Origin: Patiria pectinifera
Lineage: Eukaryota > Echinodermata > Asteroidea > Valvatida > Asterinidae
Reading direction: 5' to 3'
DNA: 64,000 nucleotides
Assembly (NCBI GenBank): GCA_029964075.1
Contig: CM057140.1
Coordinates: forward strand, 4,172,643-4,236,642
Within the stretch, counting starts at the first letter, position 1. Each line of letters starts with the position of its first letter. Under the pieces are notes generated by a model. It was not told the origin of the DNA. It did not search any database and saw nothing but the letters and a program-made list of their open reading frames with translations. Of this stretch, positions 50,405-63,191 are shown one piece after another. The position numbers were made by a program, and so were the translations under genes.

Positions 50405-51087
50405 GCCAGTGGGCAAGTCAAAAAGAAAGTGACCGAATTAGACAAAAAGTAAACAAAGTGTGGTCGTTACATTTCATAACAATATAATACGGATAAAGAA
50501 AAATGTTATTGACTAGTAACTGTAAAAATTTCACGTAATTTGCATACTCTATTTCCAATTTATGTCTATTTTAATTTAAAAAAGGTCGCATACTCAGCTG
50601 TCCACCACTGATCATTTACCATTCTACGAACTGATGAATACCCATTTAGTACAATGAAACATGGACGTTTTCCCACCTCTATATGAATGAACCAACACTT
50701 GGATTGGAAAACAAACAAAACAAACCAGAAAAACCAAAAAAATGACTTATTCCTCATTTTCAAACACAAAATCTGACAGTAAAAAATAATAGTTGAGTCT
50801 TGACTCAAATCTCATTTGTATTTGAATGCCTGTGTGTAATAGGTATTCGCACACAGCTCATAGCTCCCAATGCCATTCCATGGACAGCTAGGCCTATATA
50901 ATAAAAAAAAGAATCGTTTAGTAAAACATGCATAACTTCTGATAGCATGGATTAATTCCAATAATTTTTTTCAGATGAGTGGAAGAACAAGCTCCTTTAA
51001 GACATACTTCATCAGGTGTATCAAATTGTATTACTTTCTAAGAAAAAAACATCATTAATCCAGGCCACTTTCTGTACGGCTCAAACA
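50405..51087. mobile_element. Mariner-type MITE, copy 2
   Basis: It aligns along its whole length with the copy at 12.2 kb. Shared parts include GTCAAAAAGAAAGTGACC at the left, TTATTGACTAGT, CACGTAATYTGCATACTCTA, TGATCATTTAC, GAATGAAC, and CATTAATCCAGGC at the right. The TA duplication and the right terminal repeat are eroded (CTTTCTGTACGGCTC in place of CTTTCTTTTTGACTC), so this copy is older. No transposase frame. Its outer flanks show a 19-bp imperfect direct repeat (50386-50404 and 51088-51106). Confidence 0.85.
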
Positions 51088-54000
51088 TTAGACACGCGCG
51101 CTCGCTGTGTAGTACAATATGGACTAGATAGTTTCCGCTTTGACACCCCACGTCTGGCCTATATCCCCGCCCCCTCTTCGCTGAACAGTCTCCCACTTGA
51201 GATCTCTCCCTCACCCATTGTTTCCGCCTAATTTACTCTCTGTGATTTCCCCCAACCTCAATTTCGGGAAGATAAAGAGATAGAGCCCGCCCCATTTGTC
51301 CGTCCCGTCCTCCAGTAACTAATTATCACACTGCAGCGCTGTGTCTTTAATGTAACCGACATGGTGAAGGCGATATCGAACGCGGACGACGCGGAAACGC
51401 TGCAGCCTACTAGTGTTTCATGTATCAATTAAAAGTCAGTGCAGACATTCAATGAGTTTCTCAGAAATTTGACTTTTTTTCTCTGAAATGTGTACATTAA
51501 ATTTTAACTACATTAAAGATAAACGAAAGAGGATTGTGGTGTTCAATGTAATCGTTTGCATCATTTCACGATTACGAAAATTAAAAAAAATATTTATGAA
51601 AAGCGCATCAGAATCATTGACAAAATCTAATTTACAAAAGTTTCAAATATCAGAATATTATATATACTTGGCATAGCACCATAAACCATGCGAAACAGAA
51701 ATGCGCCCTTTTGCATGCTTTTGCTAGGTTGAGTTGAAAATTGCAAGATTTGTTTGTTTTGCAAGTGCAATTTTTGATTCTGTATTAAAGATAACGATTT
51801 TTGCCAAAAGCTATACAAGGATGCACACTTCACGAAAGAGTCGTCGGCAATGCACGAAGCGCAAGCCAAGGAATCACAATTTGTAGCGATGAGATATGAT
51901 GTTAGCGTCTTTATTAGGTAGACCATTTGCATAATTGCGCCATTGTGGCCCAGAATCGATACGGGGTGGGGGAAGTGCGGCGGGGCAGCGGGCCCCTTCA
52001 ATAGGACAGCGGGGCCCCCACTCGGAAACGGGCCTAATGTCTGGTCGCAGGGTGTCAAGATTTGGGGCCCAGTCCGCCAATTAATGGGAATTAGAAACAA
52101 TCACAATCCGTTGGCTAATCGCATTATCCAGATCGTTGATGGAATACCACGTATATACGTATGACACGCACCAGTACTTGTTGGATGCCATAAAGTCACG
52201 ATGCTATCGTCATTAGATAGCAAAACTCTTTTCTCTCTCATAAATTTCCCTTTCTTCTTTTAAGTATCCATCATTATGAGCTTACATTCTTATTGAAAGA
52301 TTTGTTTTGAGAAAACTTTAACGTTTGAAGAACAGTTTTCGTGGAAACAATATAGTATTACTAACAACTAAAGATCCAGCAAAATTGGACAAACTTTCGT
52401 GTGGGGCCCGGCGATATGCATGGTTTACTGGGGTTAGACCTTTGGCAATTTTTCCACAATCATTAAAAATAAAATCTGCTATGGTAACCAAACCTCGGTG
52501 GACAAAACAAGCAATAATTAGCTAGAATCAATTCAGAACCCGAGACGTAAACATTCAAAAACGGTTCGATGCGAATTTAATGACTATGCAACTGTAGAAT
52601 GAAAAACTTTGCCCACTGTGTCTACAATGCTTGTATGGTTTCAACTACCTTCACATCGTCAATACCCCGGCCGTGGTAGCGATTTCTCCCCCCAATCTTG
52701 ATGCCTACCTTCCTGCCTTCCGCGGGGATACCTGTTACTCGCTCCGGTCCATCCAGTTTTTGGTTAACGCCAATCAACCGTTATTCATTTCAATAATATC
52801 AGCTCGCAAAGCCCACAAGAAACTCTCGGGGCTGGAGGGCCGAGCATTCTAGGGTATCGGTCATTGAACAAATTACATCTATCTGGTGACAATCCACCCC
52901 AGGCTGTGGTGTCAAAGGTCAAAAAAGGAAGGAACACAGAATCCGTCCACTGCCAAAGGGGTGTTTCTAGGTGTGTTTTTAGTGTGGCATGGGTAAGCGA
53001 TCGTTTGCTTATGGCTGAGATATTGACATCGGTGTATAAGTAACAGTTCTGGCAACAAGTATCCGGTTGCTGGCTTGAATCTATCATACACAATTGTGTA
53101 GTCACTCGTACCCATCTGATGTAAAGCGCGAGGGACAGAAACACAGCAAAGCAACTACAAAAAGATGATCAACAACTAATCTCCGAAACGTTGTATCCTA
53201 AGCACCAATGAGATTACACTGAAACCTTTTACAAGGTGAAACCACTTGCAACTCATCCGAAAAAAACACCTTTCATTTATAGAGCCTTTCAAAATATATA
53301 GCGCACATCCATGTGAATTTTATTTGATTTCACTACCTGGGCTATAAATTTGTCTCATGTATCGTCAAGAGATAGATAGTTTGCTATTCATGTGTAAGTT
53401 TCAGGTAACACACACTCGTGAAAAAAATAAGCAAAACGAAAAAACCTGACTGATGTGGGCAAAACAAAACGGTATAAAACGACATCACACCAACTAGAGA
53501 TTTGCAAATTTACCGGGATCATTCATTTCTTCTGTAGGGAAATTCATTCCGCCATGCAGAGCCTCAAATCATACTTCGCTCAATTCAAACCAAGCTGAGT
53601 TATCTCACTGACACTCAAATCTCTTCTTGGTTATCAAATGAAATAAAGCAAGCAACCTTCAAACAATCCACCTTCACTGAGAGAAAAAAGGGACCTTGCC
53701 CCATGTCTTATCCATTAAACAACGTTCACAGACTGGAATGGGGAGTGTAGCAAATCACCAATGTAAAGAGTTTGAACGCTTACTGTAGTGTCATCAACCG
53801 AGACAGTATTTTTTCCTTACCATAGCGCGTTCCAGTGCCGGATCGAAGTCCGCACGTGCCGGACCAGGAAGCGGCTTTAATTTCCCGCCATTGGGCCAAA
53901 CACGTCGATTTGTTAATTTTCGGGAGTCATTTTACCAATCCAAGACGCGGCACGTATCCAATACATCAAGATCCTTGGGCGGTGAAACGACCTAGACTGG

Positions 54001-54630
54001 CCGTTCAAGCATTCACGTGTTTATCAGTGCGTCTCTTTCACGCAAACACTATTTTCTTTTTCGGTTCTAGCAAATACTAAAAACGGTGTCTGTCGTGTCC
54101 AAAAACAGACTGGTGCTTAGGATGCCTAGTGGTCTGTAGCTACCATCTTCCCCTTGGGTACTAGACTAATATGGCCTATTTGCAATTAAGTGCGCCACAA
54201 CAGCCGTGATTTCCACAGCCCTGTATCTGCTGAAGACAGCTACTGCTGGGAGGACTGATAAAACCAGTCTAAGAAGAGAGACAACTTCATCCCGAGCGGG
54301 GAATTAGAGAAAGTAGATGGGTTTGAAGCGGTGCAGTGTTTTGATTGACCTGGGGCGGAAACGATGGTTAATGTTATAAAGGCTGATACAGAGATATTCT
54401 TTAATGTCTGGTTTAAACTGTTGCCGCATTGAATGGCATTTCGTAAAAAAAATCTGCATGACGCATCCTTTACTGTGGCTTTTCCGATATTTGTTTTTCT
54501 CAAGTAGATGGTTTTGACCATAAAATCTGCTTTACATGATCTGACATTCCTTCATTTCAAATGAGCTGTACCAATTTAAATCCATAATTGATAATCATTA
54601 CAAAGATTTCAACTGCTGACAAATCAGCGT
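51088..54630. other. No gene recognised
   Basis: No supportable exon in 3.5 kb. The GC-rich stretch 51940-52150 and the stretch 52650-52860 have frames on both strands with no domain. The 157-codon minus-strand frame at 51627-52100 is of mixed composition and looks like chance. Confidence 0.5.
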
Positions 54631-55154
54631 TTAAAAGGAAGATACAACATTTGCAAACATCAAAAAACGAAATGATCAAATTACCACAAAATACCTTACT
54701 GGATTGTTAGGGAATGACAGTCTCAAGCATCCTGTAAAGTTGTGGCTCCTGGTGTGCTGACATTTTCAAGAAAAACTGTATTTTTCCAACGCTGGTCGGC
54801 CGACCAGCGTTGGAGAAAACTTGCTTTTTTCAAAAAGTGCTCCTCATGTTTCATATTTAGTTCGTCTGCATTTTCTTTGCTATTGATTACACACCTGTGA
54901 AGAGGTACAAGCCTGCTAGACTGATTTTCTGATATTACAATTCCCCAAAGTCTATAAATTGCTCCGTTTCATCTTAAATGGGGTCAGGGAACCAGACTAC
55001 AAGAACATGATTGGTTTACGTGGTTTTCCAGCATCTACGAACCCCAAAACGTGAAACAAGTCAGTGTAACAATATTTGTTATAACACACTAATCCTCCAA
55101 ATCCATTTATTTCTGAAAATTGCAGCAAAAGCAAATGTTGTACATTCCCTTTAA
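54631..55154. mobile_element. TTAA-family MITE, copy 5 (full length)
   Basis: A 524-bp copy with TTAA at 54631-54634 and 55151-55154. It begins TTAAAAGGAAGATACAACAT and ends in the complement of TTAAAGGGAATGTACAACAT. The central palindrome at 54786-54813 is perfect over 28 bases and contains TGGTCGGCCGACCA. GGGTCAGGGAACCAGACT lies near 54984. It has no coding capacity and the same part order as the copy at 45.0 kb. Confidence 0.88.
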
Positions 55155-58100
55155 ATTACAAAAGAGAGTGAGGCCTCAGTATTCTGTGACAAAAATAACA
55201 ACGCTGGGGAAAAAATAAATCGGTTTGAAGATTGGGCGAAATCTCCGGAGGATTGTTCGCTAATTAGCTTGGACCAAGACATCAAAAATTCCCCTTGGGC
55301 GTCTTGTCAACACGGTGACCGAGGTTTCTTCATCTTTGCGTCAACTGAAACAAATCCTAGATTTCGAGTTTGAAGGTCGAGACAATCAAGTGGCGTATGC
55401 TAGGAGAATACTTAATGAGAAATATCAACAATTTACGCGAGGCGTATACCGTATACACATAAATACTTCAAACCACGCGAATGATTCTTTAAAGTACTGT
55501 TTCGTCACACAAGATACATCTATAATTCTAAGAAGAAGACGGGTATAAATAATGGATTTTTTTTATGACAGTCCACAATGTGCTGCCAACTTAACGAAAA
55601 TCTAAGAATTCGATTTTGCAGGTCTAGATATCCGTTCACACACTGACTCCTCGAAGAACTCACGAAGCGGCTCAAACACAACTAGGCCTACATGTACTTT
55701 ACAGCAATGGCTCAGTTCCAACATAATATCGATGACGGATCAACAGCTAATATCAGTATCATGTTAACAGCGGGCAGGAAACTTCGGATTTTCCATTGAA
55801 AACTTCATGCACCCATTCCTGAAATATTCCATGTCCAAAACACAGTTTTGAGAATAAATTAGAAGTATGTTTGTCACGTGGACAAACACAGCTGTTTTTG
55901 GCTGTTGTGTCTTCCTTGGATCAATACCGTCCTCCATGTAATGGTCCAATTTCCAGGCAGTACACTAAAGTTTAACTTTAACTGGACCTGTAGTTCTTGA
56001 GATATAACGCTTCAAATTATGCACATTTAATTCGTTGTCCCGTCAAAAAAATGTGATTTTTTAGAGCCACAACGGAAAGGAACACCAAACATATCAAGAG
56101 GGTAGGTTTGCACGTTTGCAGGAATGCCGCTTTAAAGCCAGCCGACCGACCAATCATTGGCGTTTGTGTCACGCAACGCTCGCAGTCACGTCCAAGTTGG
56201 CCTGGCCAGCTGATGAAGGGAGGGGGCCCTCCAGGTCGCACAGTGGCGGCCTAACACCGGGGTAATGACTTTGTCGCTTGACGGTCTCGCCCCGGACTGA
56301 CACCACTACGGCTGGCGACAAGATACCGAGGGACGGACCCTTTGATATCAGCAGGGACGTGGCGATGGGGCTCAGTAATTATGCCCGGGATTTTAAAGAT
56401 CAGTTGTTGAGGGTTTGGCGGTTAAACACCTATCTCAAGGTGCTGATTTTCATTACCCAGACTAGGAAGAAACCATGTATACAAAAGTACTACCCCAACA
56501 GATGGGCGGAACTCCACAAAGCTAAGTTATGTCATTTGCCAACTTGGTGTCATTTTAATGTGTGAGAAAAATACATGTGACAAAACAACCCCCCAAAAAA
56601 ACGTTGTAAGAAAATAACATATGGCAATTTAAAGTGGGTCACTATGTTGTACTGGCAAGCCTTTTACAATAAAGACCGATAATAGTCCAGATGTGGAAGC
56701 TGTCCTGGCTTTTAAACACAAATATCCCGGCATTCCCGGGTGATGATGAACACTAAGATCTCAAATGGTGCTTGTACAGGTGCAAGACAGCTTTAATGCT
56801 GGATGAAACTGCTCCATATATAGTTAGTGATTTACAAGTACTATAAGCCATTTACTTAGGACTTGAACAAGGAGCAAATGCTAACTCTGAGAAAGAACAA
56901 GCACAAGAAAGATACTGTCATATGCCGATCAACAGCTCAGCATCAAAACATTTCTTCCCTTAACTGAAGCTAGACATCAATTTCATGTATGTTTATAACA
57001 ACATGGTGTGAAAGCCATGCAGTTGTCTGGTATCTGATCATAAGCCGTGAACACGAATCGCCTGATCAAAGGGAAGGTCTCTTAACCAGACGAATCGGGG
57101 CGAGATCGCCCTTTAAACCGAGTTCTGTGCGGGTGCGGGACTCCGCTACAGGCGGTGGCGCGTGAAATACAACAGCGTCTGTGAATGCACGCGGCGAGGT
57201 GTGAATCCAACCGGGCCGCCATTTTGCCGAGGTGCCGATGTTTTGTTACACGCCTGAAAATGTCCACATGCCACCATTTTGCTCCAAACATTTCCCCGCC
57301 GATTTTAATCAAGCTGTACTGCCGCTGAAACGGGTCACAGTTCACGGAGAAGAGTTTTTTCTTTCGTGAAAATAAATGATGCATTAGTTGTCCATAAATC
57401 AATAACGTTGTGAAGGGAAAGAAAGTCGGCGTTGACCTTGAAGACTGTTATCAAGAAAATTATTTAAACCTTGAATAACAAATGCCAATCATTAAGGCAG
57501 GGTAGCCTACTATGGTGGCATGTAATGCTATATTATACATGTACATGCAATATATGAAACGACCCATATTTTGAGATGTAAACTAAACCACGGCAGACTT
57601 GTCGTGGGTGGAAACTGGTTTCAATTGTTCTTCAAGTATAGTCCTACGCAACACAACCATGGGACCCCCACCCCCACATCGGAAATTCCTAATCGCACCT
57701 TTGCTGCACCTCTGCCAACGCTCGAAACCTTCAGTCACCTACAAGCCAATATCTCAGCCAAGTTCGAAATAAAGCCTATAATAAGACCACCGGGAAAAGT
57801 TCAAGACATCACGACCATGATTCACACATCCAAAGCCAACTTCTAGCTTCATGACACATCGACGGGACCCCTCGCCCAGCCATGCGCGCACCTGCTCTCC
57901 ATCGGTGTTAATTTGCCCCCCGGTCCTAGGGTCTCCTGCCTCCCTGGCCGGAACCCACGCGATCTGCCAGCAAAAAAACCTTTTCACACTCTTTGAGTGT
58001 TTTCTTTTCTGGTTTATTCTTAAGGCACGCTGCGTTTTCATGTCAATCACACTAGAAGACAAGGTGGATTTTTTTTTAAAGCGATCTACATAAATTCTGG

Positions 58101-58237
58101 AGGGGATATATAATTATTCTGGCTATAACAATGCCTTGATAACGCGCCAGAAAGTTTTTTCCAAAATGCTAATAATGTAAGAATGAAGGAACAAATTATA
58201 ATTTCAGGGGGGTACAAACAAGTTTACACTTTTTTTA
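55155..58237. other. No gene recognised
   Basis: Frames at 55315-55548, 56278-56565 and 57571-57846 are moderately protein-like in composition but have no domain or convincing splice sites. The segment 57080-57250 carries many CpGs and the YY1-type site noted separately. Confidence 0.45.
57215..57225 (-). promoter_or_regulatory. YY1-type site in a CpG-bearing patch
   Basis: The plus strand GCCGCCATTTT is an exact AANATGGCGGC on the minus strand. The ATG within opens a frame of about 46 codons leftward, beginning MAARLDSHLAACIHRRC and ending near 57082. No family is recognised. It is a possible transcription start or first exon on the minus strand. Confidence 0.22.
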
Positions 58238-58642
58238 AACACAGAATTTTCAAAATTGGGTACACATGTTGATATTTTTTTAAAGATATTCCTAAACTAC
58301 AATATCTCGGTGGTACATGGTAAAAACGGCATTGAAAATAAAGCCTAAATTAAGAAATGGCCGCCATTTACAGCAAAATGGTCAAAAACCAGTTGGTCCA
58401 CACGCGTGTTATTGCAGTTCTACGGTGCACGCAGTCTATAATGTTTTGACCATGATTATCTCATCATAACAAACGTGTGGGCAAACTGGTTTTTGACATT
58501 GATCTGTAAATAACTGTCATTTCTTAATTTAGCCTTTATTTTCAACGCCGTTTTCACCATATAGCACCAAGATCTTGTAGTTTAGGAATATTATAGAACA
58601 ATTTCAACATGCATCTGCCCGATTTTGAGAAATCTCAATGTT
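58238..58642. repeat. Long inverted repeat (fold-back element)
   Basis: Two arms of about 168 bases (58238-58405 and 58474-58642) are inverted copies at high similarity around a 68-base spacer. Examples are GTCAAAAACCAGTTG at 58382 against its complement ending at 58497, and AATAAAGCCTAAATTAAGAA against TTCTTAATTTAGCCTTTATT. The transcript of either strand would form a long hairpin. No frame of note and no clear target-site duplication. It is likely a fold-back or palindromic MITE. Confidence 0.88.
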
Positions 58643-61600
58643 ATTCTAAAACGCAATCCTTTGAAATGAGCACAACTGTTCATTCAATTGGGTAATTTGA
58701 ACATTTTGTGGGACGGATTATCAGAACATGTTGGTAGTTGTTTTTGACAGATTCGGGGGCATTTTTCTCGCAAACTCGCGTCCAACAACGTGTGCATGTA
58801 TGCTGTGCTGATAAAAACAAACTACGTGAATGGAGGACAAAACACAATAATATTTTATTTTCCATAGGAAAAAGACACAGGGGTAGGAACTTAGTAAAAA
58901 TTGCCCATGTTCTTAAAAATCAGTCGAAATTCCGATCTGCAATTGCAAAAATGAATAAGATTCTCCCGGGTTCAACTTCTCAGTTCTAAATTTAAAACGA
59001 AAAATGCATTCCTTAATAATGCAGTAAGATACTTCAGAACGTGATTGTAAAGGAAGGCTTTAATAACTTGTTTTTATTTTTCATAAAGTACAGAGAAAAC
59101 CATGCACAGGCAAGAAGAACACAACGCCGTTAATGTTGAAGTTCCAGGCCTGGCGCACACGGCTAGTGTCGATTGACTATAAATTCAGAATTTAGATTTA
59201 ATTTTCATTCTAGCTGGCAGCCCGTGTTGATTCAGCCATTAATTACGGTGCCCGGCTCTAGCTCAGGCCCTTAATCGGGTCCGTGGTTGCAGCTTTATAC
59301 ACCATTATACCGTCCGTGGATAGCTAGGCCTAGGAAGTTGGTGCTGAAATTTGATTTTGCCGAAATGGGTCTTTTCTGTTTGCGGCACACACGAAGACAA
59401 TGGCCACCTGCGATTATGTGTGGCTAATTACGGTCTGACCGCTTGGTGGCGCTCTACTAGAATAATGAGGATCTCGGACAGCACAGCAGAGAGAACAGAC
59501 TGCGTTTTGAGGTCATTGAGAGTAATGTCAATATTATGTGAAGTAAGGAATACATTTGTTTAGCTACCATTTGAGGTGTTCGAGACAATTGATATTTAAA
59601 CAAGTTGGGTAAATTAGTTGTGCGCATAAATATTAATACCTAACTTAAAAGGTTCGCTGGTGTTCTCATCTGTTGCATTCATTATCTCAACGTAATATTG
59701 TGTGAAATATTTATATTAAAATATTTAAACTGTGCTGACTTTATTCATTTTGAATGTTTACAAATATTGAATAGTCGAACATCATTATGAATATACAAGT
59801 TCTGTTGTTTTACTAAATGTTTTTGCAAGCTCATGAGAAAATATTCGCGAGCGGACTAAAACCCGAGACCTTTCTGTTGGTGCAGACGTAAAGGGTAAAA
59901 AATGCCGATATATAAATCTAAACATCCTCGACCCTAATTCCATCAAATATCAAGATCTATTAACTTCATAATTAGGTTAATTAAATCTGTTTAGAAAGCT
60001 ACATGACCTATTTTGAGTAAATGAAGTTTGACTTGATCTGATATGTCATACCGAAGTCACTGACTGGATGACATGAATTCAGTCACACACACAAAATTAC
60101 ACACAAAAATTGCTTATATGGATTTCCTCTTCGGTTGTTTGTAATATTCATCCACCAAGGCCCACCATCCTTCAAAACAACCCAAATTATTATTTTCACG
60201 CATGGATGAGCGCACGAGGTAGAATTGTCACACCCGACAAAGGAAATAAGACCCCTCCAAAAGAAAGAAATAATGAATCACGTAAAAAGAGAAGCAATTC
60301 ACTCCGAGTGAGTACCGGTCGCTTATCTCGTCTGCCCCGGCCGATCCATCAAAGTAAATTGGCCAGAGCAACCGTGGTCACTAGGTATTAGCCTCGAACC
60401 ATCTGCGTCCAGGCGTCTTAGAACACGAAGCAATGATTCCGGCAGCGAAGACTTGGCCTTACACTAGCAGATTTTGCTCAGGCTAAAGTTAAATTACCAT
60501 TCTGTCCGCTTCATTCAACGACAACAAAGTTCCTATAGGTACAAAGGTTGATCTCTTATCTTATGATACGGCAATCGCTTTTACCAAAGGCAACGTCAAC
60601 GCAACAACGCATTCCTTGAAATGAATTACTGTTATTCCTATCACACTAGTCCTTTGGTTACCACTAGAACTTTTTAGTTAAAATTTTCCCGAACCTACAA
60701 TGTGACATCCCTCCTCTCCCAACCCCAACCTCCAGTCCCAACCATACAAATGTTATTACCATAATCAGAATACAACACAACCTGTTCTATTGTATACTTT
60801 CTGCTTTCAAAGAATTTGGTAAAGCGCAACACAATGCTCCGCCTTCAACTTCGTTACATCCTAGTATGCGTTGTAGTTTGCTCATCACCAATGTGAACGT
60901 TAACGTTGAGGTCCAACATCTACCATTTTCTTTACTCCAACTAGTATAAAATGCTTTGATGTGACATTATAATCGTGTCTTATGAGTTGATAGATTTCTT
61001 TAAAGTCAAAGACACAACCAAGATGTTTCCTCATATTTCTTTAAAACACAAGTTTAACGGACAATACAATAAGATAAGCCTACAGCCAATTCAATCGAAC
61101 GCATGACTTCCATGCTTTCATCCACCATGTGGTAAATCTAGAGCGTTGTTCTTCATCAACTATTTTTGATTTTTGCCCGTCTTGACTCGGGTATAGTGGC
61201 GGTCGTTAATGGTATGTTGGCCGGCCAAGAGTCCCCCAGGGACGGTGGAGCACCGTGCGTTAGAGCGCGTCGCTTCCCGTAGACTCCGAGGCGGCAACGG
61301 CGAGGGTCGCGCGGGTATTGGCGAAAAGACCGAAGAAAGAACGAGCGGCCACTCATCAGGAACTTCACACATGCGGGTATTTAAGCTGTACCTCCCCAAC
61401 TGCTTCATCGACCAAGAATTTATTGAGTATATATTAAAAAAAGCCGTTAATTGTTCATGCTGACCAGATAAACCGTGCTTAAAGCACAGGACATCCGACT
61501 CAATACCAAAGATGATAAGTCTCTTGCGCTAATTAAGAAACATGATTTTCAAAATTGACTGAAATGTTTTCATTTTGTTAATAATTGAATGTGAATTGAA

Positions 61601-62966
61601 ATAGATAAACCAAAGCGGTATGGCGTTTAAGCGTGCCATTTGCAGCCCTCAAAACGCACTTTTTGAATGCTGTTACCCACACAACCGGAGGGCGCTGTTC
61701 CGTGACGTAATCGAGGAATTCAACTTGATTCGTTGGTATCCATCGCTAGCCTAGGGAACTGGTGGACTCTTATTTCATCGATCTCCCGCTAAAATACATT
61801 TTGTTTAAGCAGTTACCAGGGGTCGACCTTTCGTTTACACAATGTCATGACGCATGTGCACGGAATACACGTGTATTGATTACGGAAGTGTGTTAGCCAT
61901 AATACTTCGCAACAAGAACTGCGGTCACGAGCTAATTTGCATATACCTTTGTCTGAAGACGGCCTACTTCTATACTTTACATCATGACGTTGGATATAAA
62001 ATGGCTGTTATAACGTTTAATAATGAGAGGTCATAGGTCAATGAAATGCACGCGGGTCGAGGGCGAGGGATGAGATAAAAAGTGTCGACAAAATTCATTA
62101 AAGAGTTTTAAAGAGTTTAAAAATACATTTGATAGAAGGGACAAGAATTTGAAATGAACTAACCGAAAGTCCCCGATAAAATGCATGGAAGATACTTTGG
62201 ATGTAAGTACAAAACCCGAGGCCACAGTGGCTTGCAACATACATGCACGGGCGAAACGATATATAGCCTGTTTTATCATGGAGGACGATAGGCATAAGTC
62301 ACTCTTTCTTCAAGACGCCGGTAACGAGAACTTTTGAACAAAGTAGTCCTCGACACAAGAAAGCAGACATTATCTTCGTTTTCATCACGAATGGATTTGA
62401 AGTAGTAAAAGTTGGAGTTATCATCTAATTAAACGAAAAAGAACTCCTGTACGTGACAAATACAGAGAGCCGGTTTGAAGCAGGCAGGAAACGCACCATC
62501 ATACCACTCCGGCTCCATTTACTCGACTTAACGGCCATTTCTGTCCTGAAAACCTTGGTTAATTCCCAATGTCCGCCTTTTATCGATGAGAGATTTCATC
62601 AGCGCGTACCGCGCTCCATTCTTACCGCGCTATATACGGCTTTGGCTCTGTACCCGTACAACGTGCCGATAAATCGGCCTGGCCACTCATCGTCTATAAC
62701 ACTCAAGGCACATTAGAACGCAAACGAGCATGGCTCGCCCGGCACAAATGAGCTTAAAATTATCACTGTCTCTAATTAATTACATCGTACATGGGAAGAG
62801 CTGACGTCTTCTCGATATTGGCAGTAATCCAAGATATCATTAGCGACCGGAAAGGTGCAATAAAAGACGAGTTTAGCCCCAAATGAGGAACGACACAACC
62901 CGATTTCGCGCGGTTCACAATAGAGAAGGCAATAAAACCTCTTACCTCGGACGAGCTGTACCAAAC
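58643..62966. other. No gene recognised
   Basis: No supported exon. The stretch 59600-60110 is strongly AT-rich. A CTCF-like core CCGGAGGGCGCTGT lies at 61685-61698. The segments 59200-59340, 61200-61380 and 62560-62720 are CpG-bearing, free of simple repeats, and candidates for regulatory DNA only. Confidence 0.5.
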
Positions 62967-62969
62967 AAT

Positions 62970-63191
62970 ATGGCGGCCGAGTTTCTCGGAGCGGCGAAAT
63001 GGCAACTGGCAACCGCTGTTATTTGCGACCAGACAACAGACGCCAAACTGTCGATCCATATTTCCCATCAAACTCACGGCTGGAGAAACGTCCAGTTATA
63101 TTCCAAACCTGAGGACGGTTTAAAAAAAAAAAGGACCTCAGCGGGTTTTTTTCTAGAGGAAGCATATTCTTCCTCAACCAATTTAGTTTAA
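62970..63191 (+). CDS. Possible small coding frame at a YY1-type site (weak)
   Basis: An ATG embedded in AATATGGCGGC (62967-62977) has A at -3 and G at +4, a good animal start context, and opens 73 codons to a TAA at 63189-63191. The product begins MAAEFLGAAKWQLATAV and has a Lys-rich patch from an A-run (KKKRTS). I recognise no domain, signal peptide or membrane segment. It could be a first exon, a small protein or chance. The case rests on the start context only. Confidence 0.15.
   Translation: MAAEFLGAAKWQLATAVICDQTTDAKLSIHISHQTHGWRNVQLYSKPEDGLKKKRTSAGFFLEEAYSSSTNLV

Noticed and set aside
51627-52100. 157-codon minus-strand frame
   Set aside because: Mixed composition, overlapped by frames on the other strand, no domain or splice context.
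57571-57846. 91-codon frame of protein-like composition, as also at 41260-41508 and 55315-55548
   Set aside because: No family resemblance, no convincing splice sites, and no start context; kept only as a note.
58021-58040. TAAGGCACGCTGCG, resembling the start of miR-124
   Set aside because: Only about the first ten bases match and no complementary arm lies upstream or downstream to make a hairpin.
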